DNA of 9,983 bases from contig JAJYPT010000057.1 in assembly GCA_021795135.1 (NCBI GenBank), positions 1 through 9,983 of the forward strand. Direction: 5' to 3'. Below, in pieces: positions 6,444 to 9,983 of the stretch. Numbering within the stretch: position 1 is the stretch's first letter; each line of letters opens with the position of its first letter. Made by a program: the position numbers and the translations under genes. This DNA comes from Actinomycetes bacterium. GTDB taxonomy: Bacteria; Actinomycetota; Acidimicrobiia; Acidimicrobiales; JAJYPT01. The notes under the pieces are model-generated. The model was not told the DNA's origin. It made no database searches and saw nothing but the letters and a program-made list of their open reading frames with translations.

Positions 6444-7799
6444 ATGGTTACTCAAAGCAATCAAAAAAAATCTTTCTCGATTAATTTTAAATCCGAACTC
6501 CCTTTGGTTGCAGTAGTTGGTCGTCCAAATGTCGGAAAATCTACTCTTGTTAACCGAATTTTAGGAAAAAGAGAAGCTATAGTCGAATCTCATCCTGGGG
6601 TAACAAGAGATCCTAAAAAACTTCAAACTGAATGGAATGGAAAAGCTTTTGAGCTTTTAGATACAGGTGGTTGGCTTGGGTCATCGGGTCAAAAATTAGA
6701 CTCAGCTGTCAGTGCTAAAGCTGAAATGGCTTTAGAACAAGCTGATTTAGTGTTAGTTGTTTGTGATGCGACTGTAGGAATTACAGATGAAGATGAACAA
6801 GTAGCAAAAATGTTGAGGAAAAAATCTTTATCCAAAGTTATTTGTGTCTCTAATAAGGTTGATTCTCAAAAAAGAGAAGTTTTATCTTGGGAATTTGTAC
6901 GGTTGGGTCTTGGACAACCTCGAGCTGTAAGTGCCTTACATGGCAGAGGTATTGGAGACTTATTGGATGAAATGGTTTCTTTTTTGCCAGATCCTCAACC
7001 ACTAGCACCAGTAGATGAATCAGAAAAAAATAAATCATCATTTCCAGCTGTTGCAATTATTGGAAGACCAAATGTGGGCAAGTCTACTTTGTTTAATAAA
7101 TTAGTAGGATCAGAAAGATCCATTACTCACGACATGCCTGGAACTACTCGAGATTCTATAGATACTTTATTAGAAACCGATTCTGGAACAATAAGGCTAA
7201 TTGATACAGCTGGCATGAGGAAAAAGTCAAATATAGGACAAGGTGCAGAATATTATTCTTTAGTTAGAGCATTACAAGCCCTAGATCAAAGTGATGTAGC
7301 TTTGCTTGTTATAGATTCGACTGAAGGAGTAACTCATCAAGATCAACGCCTTGCAGAAAGAATTGATGCTTCTGGAAGTCCAGTAGTTGTTCTTTTGAAT
7401 AAATGGGATTTGATTTCGGCTGAAGATAGAGAAAAGTTTTCTGCCGAAGCTAAGGAAAAACTTTCTTTTTGGGAATATGCTCCAGTGTTAAAAATAAGTG
7501 CTCTCAGTGGTAAAGGTGTCAATAAATTAATTCCTTCTTTGCAGCTTGCAATAGAGGCTTATAATAAGAGAATTCCTACCGCAGAACTAAATAGAGTAAT
7601 TCAAAAAGCTCAAATGGAACATCCAGCTCCCAAGGGTAGGATATTATATGCTACTCAAGGAGCTTCCAATCCTCCTACTTTTACCCTTTTTTCAAATTCT
7701 AAATTTGCTCCTTCTTATCTTAGATATCTAGAAAGAAAGTTGAGGGAAAGTTTTGATTTTGGTCCAACCCCGTTGAAGATACGGGTTAGGCAAAGCTAG
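6444..7799 (+). CDS. der: Ribosome-assembly GTPase Der (EngA)
   Basis: Der is an essential GTPase with two tandem G domains and a C-terminal KH-like domain; it acts in maturation of the 50S ribosomal subunit. The first G domain has GRPNVGKS (G26-S33), GVTRD, DTGG and NKVD. The second starts with GRPNVGKST (G207-T215), followed by GTTRD, DTAG and NKWD. The C-terminal KH-like part contains YATQGASNPPTFTLFSN and LKIRVRQ. The 451 residues fall in the usual 430-490 range, and no motif is damaged. ATG 6444 gives a short Lys/Ser-rich lead of about 18 residues before the first strand. No clear Shine-Dalgarno sequence precedes it (the 18-base gap is nearly all A and T), so translation may depend on coupling with the DUF512 gene upstream. 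Confidence 0.97.
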   Translation: MVTQSNQKKSFSINFKSELPLVAVVGRPNVGKSTLVNRILGKREAIVESHPGVTRDPKKLQTEWNGKAFELLDTGGWLGSSGQKLDSAVSAKAEMALEQADLVLVVCDATVGITDEDEQVAKMLRKKSLSKVICVSNKVDSQKREVLSWEFVRLGLGQPRAVSALHGRGIGDLLDEMVSFLPDPQPLAPVDESEKNKSSFPAVAIIGRPNVGKSTLFNKLVGSERSITHDMPGTTRDSIDTLLETDSGTIRLIDTAGMRKKSNIGQGAEYYSLVRALQALDQSDVALLVIDSTEGVTHQDQRLAERIDASGSPVVVLLNKWDLISAEDREKFSAEAKEKLSFWEYAPVLKISALSGKGVNKLIPSLQLAIEAYNKRIPTAELNRVIQKAQMEHPAPKGRILYATQGASNPPTFTLFSNSKFAPSYLRYLERKLRESFDFGPTPLKIRVRQS

Positions 7800-7817
7800 G
7801 AAAAAGTCAATTTTTAG

Positions 7818-7823
7818 TATAAA
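7818..7823 (+). promoter_or_regulatory. Possible -10 box before the phosphatase gene
   Basis: TATAAA (or overlapping TAGTAT at 7815-7820) lies nine bases (or twelve) before ATG 7833 in the 33-base der-phosphatase gap. There is no Shine-Dalgarno sequence. The surrounding sequence AGTATAA, then CCTTTTAATG, recurs at the helicase start near 9274-9290, which makes a shared initiation signal more likely than the box alone would suggest. Confidence 0.3.
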
Positions 7824-7832
7824 GTCCTTTTA

Positions 7833-8921
7833 ATGCTTTTTCCACGAGCAATATTATTTGTTATTTCCATAGCTTGTTTAGCTGCTGCTTTATTATGGGG
7901 AAAAGCAGCTAAACGGCTTTATCGCGCTTTGAATAGGATGAAGCAGGGGATACATAAAGCAAATGATGAGGTACTGTTTTTAGCTCAATCTAATTTTGAA
8001 AAAGATCTTCACACAACTGTTTTGTATCTTGTTTTTGGTCTTGCATCCCTTGTGACATCTTTTTTGCCAGTTGCAAGTTTACAGCTTCCGTTTTTAGCAG
8101 TTTTTGTACCTATTGCTTATTCATTTAAAAATGGAACTAAGTTTTTAAATGCTGCAAAGATAACAGAACAAAGATCAAGCATAGAAAAAAGAGCAGAAGA
8201 AGTTCTAGCCCAAGAAGAACTTGCTCCAATGCAATGGTCAGCTAGATTAGCTCCAGAAGATTTACCTTTTTTCAAAGAAATAGAAATTGGAAGAGTCTAC
8301 CAACCCGGAACAGGAGCTTTGGGCGGGGACTTTTATGATATTTATCAAACCTCTCCAACAAGGCTTGCAGTAGTTATTGGAGATGTAACAGGACATGGAG
8401 TAGATCCTTCTATTACTGCTTTTCAAGCTAAATATCTTTTAAGAATTTTTCTGCGACAATATCGAGATCCAGCTCAAGCTTTAGAGGAGCTAAATTTAGC
8501 TATATCAGATCAAACTCAAAATGAAGAACTTATTTCTATGTGGGTGGGAGTATTTGATTTTCAGTCTCAAACTCTTAGATTTGCTTCAGCTGGTCATCCA
8601 GTTGGATGGCTATGGCATGATGGGGAGGTAATGGGACTTGAATCTACTGGACCTTTGTTAACTTTGGATCCAAAAGGTAGCTATACAAGCTGGGAAGTTG
8701 AAACTGATCCGGGAGATGTGCTGCTTTTATATACCGATGGGTTGAGCGAGTCTAGATCTGGGGACAGTTTTTATGGAGAAGAACGAATTGCAACTTTTTT
8801 ACGTAAAGATCCAGGAAAAGATATGCAATCTTTGGCAGAAGAACTTTTAGAAAGTGCTACGGACTTTGCATCTAAACCTTTGGGTGATGATGTGGCTATT
8901 TTGGCTATAAGAAGAATATAA
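7833..8921 (+). CDS. Membrane-anchored SpoIIE/PP2C-type protein serine phosphatase
   Basis: A 362-residue protein with an N-terminal membrane region and a C-terminal PPM-type phosphatase domain. Hydrophobic segments are at about 4-22 and, as one or two spans, 62-97; a charged linker (about 100-140) follows. The catalytic domain (about 145-362) has the metal-binding aspartates in GGDFYD (D166), IGDVTGHG (D184) and YTDG (D302), plus SAGHP and the C-terminal GDDVA pair (D352-D353). All expected metal ligands are present, so it should be active. Related enzymes dephosphorylate STAS-domain anti-anti-sigma factors and so release sigma factors under stress. No STAS protein, anti-sigma kinase or sigma factor is in the window, and no GAF, PAS or HAMP domain is recognisable, so signal and target are unknown. 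The gene follows der by 33 bases and probably ends the (+) operon. A strong hairpin lies in its early coding sequence (7877-7913). Confidence 0.88.
   Translation: MLFPRAILFVISIACLAAALLWGKAAKRLYRALNRMKQGIHKANDEVLFLAQSNFEKDLHTTVLYLVFGLASLVTSFLPVASLQLPFLAVFVPIAYSFKNGTKFLNAAKITEQRSSIEKRAEEVLAQEELAPMQWSARLAPEDLPFFKEIEIGRVYQPGTGALGGDFYDIYQTSPTRLAVVIGDVTGHGVDPSITAFQAKYLLRIFLRQYRDPAQALEELNLAISDQTQNEELISMWVGVFDFQSQTLRFASAGHPVGWLWHDGEVMGLESTGPLLTLDPKGSYTSWEVETDPGDVLLLYTDGLSESRSGDSFYGEERIATFLRKDPGKDMQSLAEELLESATDFASKPLGDDVAILAIRRI
7877..7913 (+). other. Bulged hairpin in the 5' coding region of the phosphatase gene
   Basis: TTTAGC (7877-7882) and TGCTTT (7886-7891) pair with AAAGCA (7902-7907) and GCTAAA (7908-7913), giving twelve base pairs with one three-base bulge and a ten-base loop. 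It starts 44 bases after the ATG, over codons for the first membrane segment and the basic residues after it. It could slow early translation, or it could be a by-product of Ala, Leu and Lys codon runs. Confidence 0.45.
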
Positions 8922-8976
8922 ACTGTACTTGCAAGAATTATTATATTCTAAGTTCAATGTAGAATTAATAAAAACT

Positions 8977-9011
8977 AAACCAAGTGTATTTGAGTTAAAT
9001 TAGGTTTTTTT
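8977..9011 (+). terminator. Weak terminator-like element after the phosphatase gene
   Basis: AAACC (8977-8981) can pair with GGTTT (9003-9007), enclosing a small ATTT/AAAT stem (8988-8991 with 8997-9000). Seven T follow or overlap the 3' arm (9005-9011). The stem is short and AT-rich, so termination would be inefficient; it lies where the end of the five-gene (+) run is expected. Confidence 0.3.
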
Positions 9012-9067
9012 AAAATCTAAGATTTACAGATTAGTTTGTATTTGAAATACACAATTTCAATAAATAT

Positions 9068-9096
9068 TTGCAATTGAGATCTAAAAGATGTAGAGT
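9068..9096 (+). promoter_or_regulatory. Candidate promoter of the structured region upstream of the helicase
   Basis: TTGCAA (9068-9073) and TAGAGT (9091-9096) are separated by exactly 17 bases and resemble the -35 and -10 of a housekeeping promoter at four of six positions each. Transcription would begin near 9103, just where the G+C content rises and the first hairpin begins. The position supports the call; the match itself is only moderate. Confidence 0.3.
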
Positions 9097-9104
9097 TGAA
9101 TCTT

Positions 9105-9260
9105 GTAGAGGATGTTTCCTTATTCGCGGTTAATTCGTAAAGGACATTTCCTTGGTTCGTAAGCAAATATGCTTGTGAATTTTCCGTGTAAGGTAAGGTT
9201 TTTCGTTCGTAGATGTGGATTTCCCATCGCGCCGCAACTTCTCTTATGCGGCCCCCATCT
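9105..9260 (+). ncRNA. Candidate structured RNA: helicase 5' leader or small RNA
   Basis: The block 9101-9260 is about 44% G+C against 22% in the 180 bases before it, the usual sign of structured RNA in an AT-rich genome. Five local hairpins follow one another: AGGA/TCCT (9109-9120), AAGGA/TCCTT (9140-9153), a ten-pair stem TTCGTAAGCA/TGCTTGTGAA with loop AATA (9156-9179, two G-U pairs), GATG-t-GG/CCCATC (9212-9228) and GCCGCA/TGCGGC (9231-9252). AGATG (9211-9215) can instead pair with CATCT (9256-9260). I do not recognise it as 6S, SRP, tmRNA, RNase P RNA or a named riboswitch. It may regulate the helicase downstream, as long structured leaders do for some cold-induced genes, or be a separate small RNA. 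Strand is inferred from the promoter-like boxes and the neighbours. Confidence 0.45.
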
Positions 9261-9275
9261 ACTAATATATTGGAG

Positions 9276-9281
9276 TATAAC
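9276..9281 (+). promoter_or_regulatory. Possible -10 box placing transcription start at the helicase ATG
   Basis: TATAAC is followed by six bases and then ATG 9288, the exact geometry of a leaderless start. GGAG at 9272-9275, twelve bases before the ATG, is the rival reading: a slightly distant Shine-Dalgarno site in a longer transcript. The two readings make different predictions for the hairpin block upstream. Confidence 0.35.
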
Positions 9282-9287
9282 CTTTTA

Positions 9288-9983
9288 ATGACTATGCCCG
9301 CTAAACGTTCTTATTCATCTGGACAGTCTTCTTCTCGTAGAGGAAAACCCTCAGATAATAGAGGAGGACGTAATAAATCTTTCTCATCTAGATCTGCTGC
9401 ACCTAGAAAGCATGATTCTTTTGACTTCGAAGGTTTGATAGCTCCCGAAGTTGAAATCGATCTAGAAACTATGACTTGGGAAAAATTAGGACTACAAGAA
9501 GAATTAGTAAAAGCACTCAATAAAGAGGGTCTTACTAAGCCTTTTGCAATTCAAGCACGAACTTTGCCAGATTCAATAGCTGGTAGGGATCTTTTGGGAA
9601 GAGCCCAAACAGGATCGGGAAAAACTTTAGCATTTGGTCTTGCTATGTTGTCTCGTCTTTTGGGCGGTTCAAAAAGACGTCCAGGATCTCCTCGTGGACT
9701 TGTATTAGTACCTACTCGTGAACTTGCCGTACAAGTTGATGAACAACTTGCTGCTCTTGGTCGCCATATCGGTATCAAGGTTTTAGCTGTCTATGGAGGT
9801 GCTCCTATGAGACGTCAAATAGATATGCTAGACAGAGGTGTAGATATAGTAATTGCTACCCCTGGACGCCTTTTAGATCTAGTAAGTCAAGGTGTTTGCA
9901 TCTTAGGACAAGTTGAAACTTGTGTTTTAGACGAAGCTGATTATATGGCAGATCTTGGATTCTTGCCCGACGTGAGCGAAATA
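9288..9983 (+). CDS. DEAD-box RNA helicase, N-terminal part (3' end outside window)
   Basis: ATP-dependent RNA helicase of the DEAD-box family, expected to unwind RNA during ribosome assembly or mRNA turnover, often important in the cold. The frame is open from ATG 9288 to the last base (232 codons), so the second RecA-like domain is missing. After a Ser/Arg/Gly-rich basic tail of about 45 residues (with RRGK and RGGR) come the Q motif (PFAIQ, Q89), motif I AQTGSGKT (A106-T113), PTRELA (P142-A147), TPGRL and motif II DEAD (D215-D218), followed by YMADLGFLP, an actinobacterial-looking context. ATG 9294 is a possible alternative start. ATG 9288 is preferred because both the GGAG and the TATAAC box fit it better. 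The 3' truncation prevents choosing between deaD, rhlE and csdA-type names. Confidence 0.93.
   Translation, partial: MTMPAKRSYSSGQSSSRRGKPSDNRGGRNKSFSSRSAAPRKHDSFDFEGLIAPEVEIDLETMTWEKLGLQEELVKALNKEGLTKPFAIQARTLPDSIAGRDLLGRAQTGSGKTLAFGLAMLSRLLGGSKRRPGSPRGLVLVPTRELAVQVDEQLAALGRHIGIKVLAVYGGAPMRRQIDMLDRGVDIVIATPGRLLDLVSQGVCILGQVETCVLDEADYMADLGFLPDVSEI

Larger units (their letters stand above)
8922..9100. other. AT-rich intergenic spacer
   Basis: First half of the 366-base gap between the phosphatase and helicase genes. It is about 22% G+C by hand count and has no supported coding frame. Visible elements are AGAAT/ATTCT at 8934-8949 (with ATTCT able to pair instead with AGAAT at 8961-8965), the weak terminator at 8977-9011, the 8-base inverted repeat GTGTATTT (8984-8991) / AAATACAC (9045-9052), the short palindrome GTATTTGAAATAC (9038-9050), and the promoter-like boxes at 9068-9096. 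Confidence 0.7.

Noticed and set aside
9151..9178. tRNA-like GGTTCG (T-arm resemblance)
   Set aside because: No matching T-stem, anticodon arm or acceptor stem could be laid out around it; the bases fit better in the ten-pair hairpin 9156-9179.
9231..9256. GCCGCA/TGCGGC hairpin as an intrinsic terminator
   Set aside because: It is followed by CCCCATCT, not a T-run, so it does not fit an intrinsic terminator.

Overview
The window looks like the chromosome of a free-living bacterium with AT-rich DNA and tightly packed housekeeping genes. No mobile element, CRISPR array, tRNA or rRNA was seen. The DEAD-box helicase and the phosphodiester glycosidase-like protein resemble actinobacterial versions. 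Together with the low G+C and short gaps this suggests a low-GC member of the Actinomycetota, perhaps a marine Acidimicrobiia/Actinomarina-type lineage. The lineage is inference from remembered family features, not a search; a Firmicutes-like source is the main alternative, because the order cmk-plsC-ispH and the pair DUF512-der are also familiar there.

Layout. Bases 1-1128 (+) hold the 3' part of cmk (cytidylate kinase) directly followed by plsC (lysophosphatidate acyltransferase). Bases 1133-2173 (-) hold ispH (last step of the MEP isoprenoid pathway), which converges on plsC with 4 bases between the stops. After a 168-base divergent spacer with a palindromic operator-like element, a (+) run of five genes follows with gaps of 10-39 bases: a membrane-anchored phosphodiester glycosidase-like protein, murE, a PDZ/Fe-S/DUF512 protein, der (ribosome-assembly GTPase) and a membrane-anchored SpoIIE/PP2C-type phosphatase. 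A 366-base gap (8922-9287) then precedes a DEAD-box RNA helicase that runs off the right edge.

How the genes fit together. The window combines nucleotide and lipid precursor supply (Cmk, PlsC, IspH), cell-wall synthesis or modification (MurE, the glycosidase-like protein) and ribosome/RNA maintenance (Der, the helicase), with one likely stress-signalling phosphatase.

Most of this is ordinary core genome. The best candidate for something undescribed is the second half of the gap before the helicase. Bases 9101-9260 have about twice the G+C of the preceding 180 bases (70/160 against 40/180 by hand count), contain at least five hairpins in a row, degenerate repeats and two mutually exclusive pairings, and lie just downstream of a plausible promoter. 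It may be a structured 5' leader or a small RNA. Other points of interest are a MurE whose DNPR specificity motif reads DNPG, promoter-like boxes 6-9 bases before several start codons (suggesting leaderless mRNAs), and the in-frame, zero-gap cmk/plsC junction.
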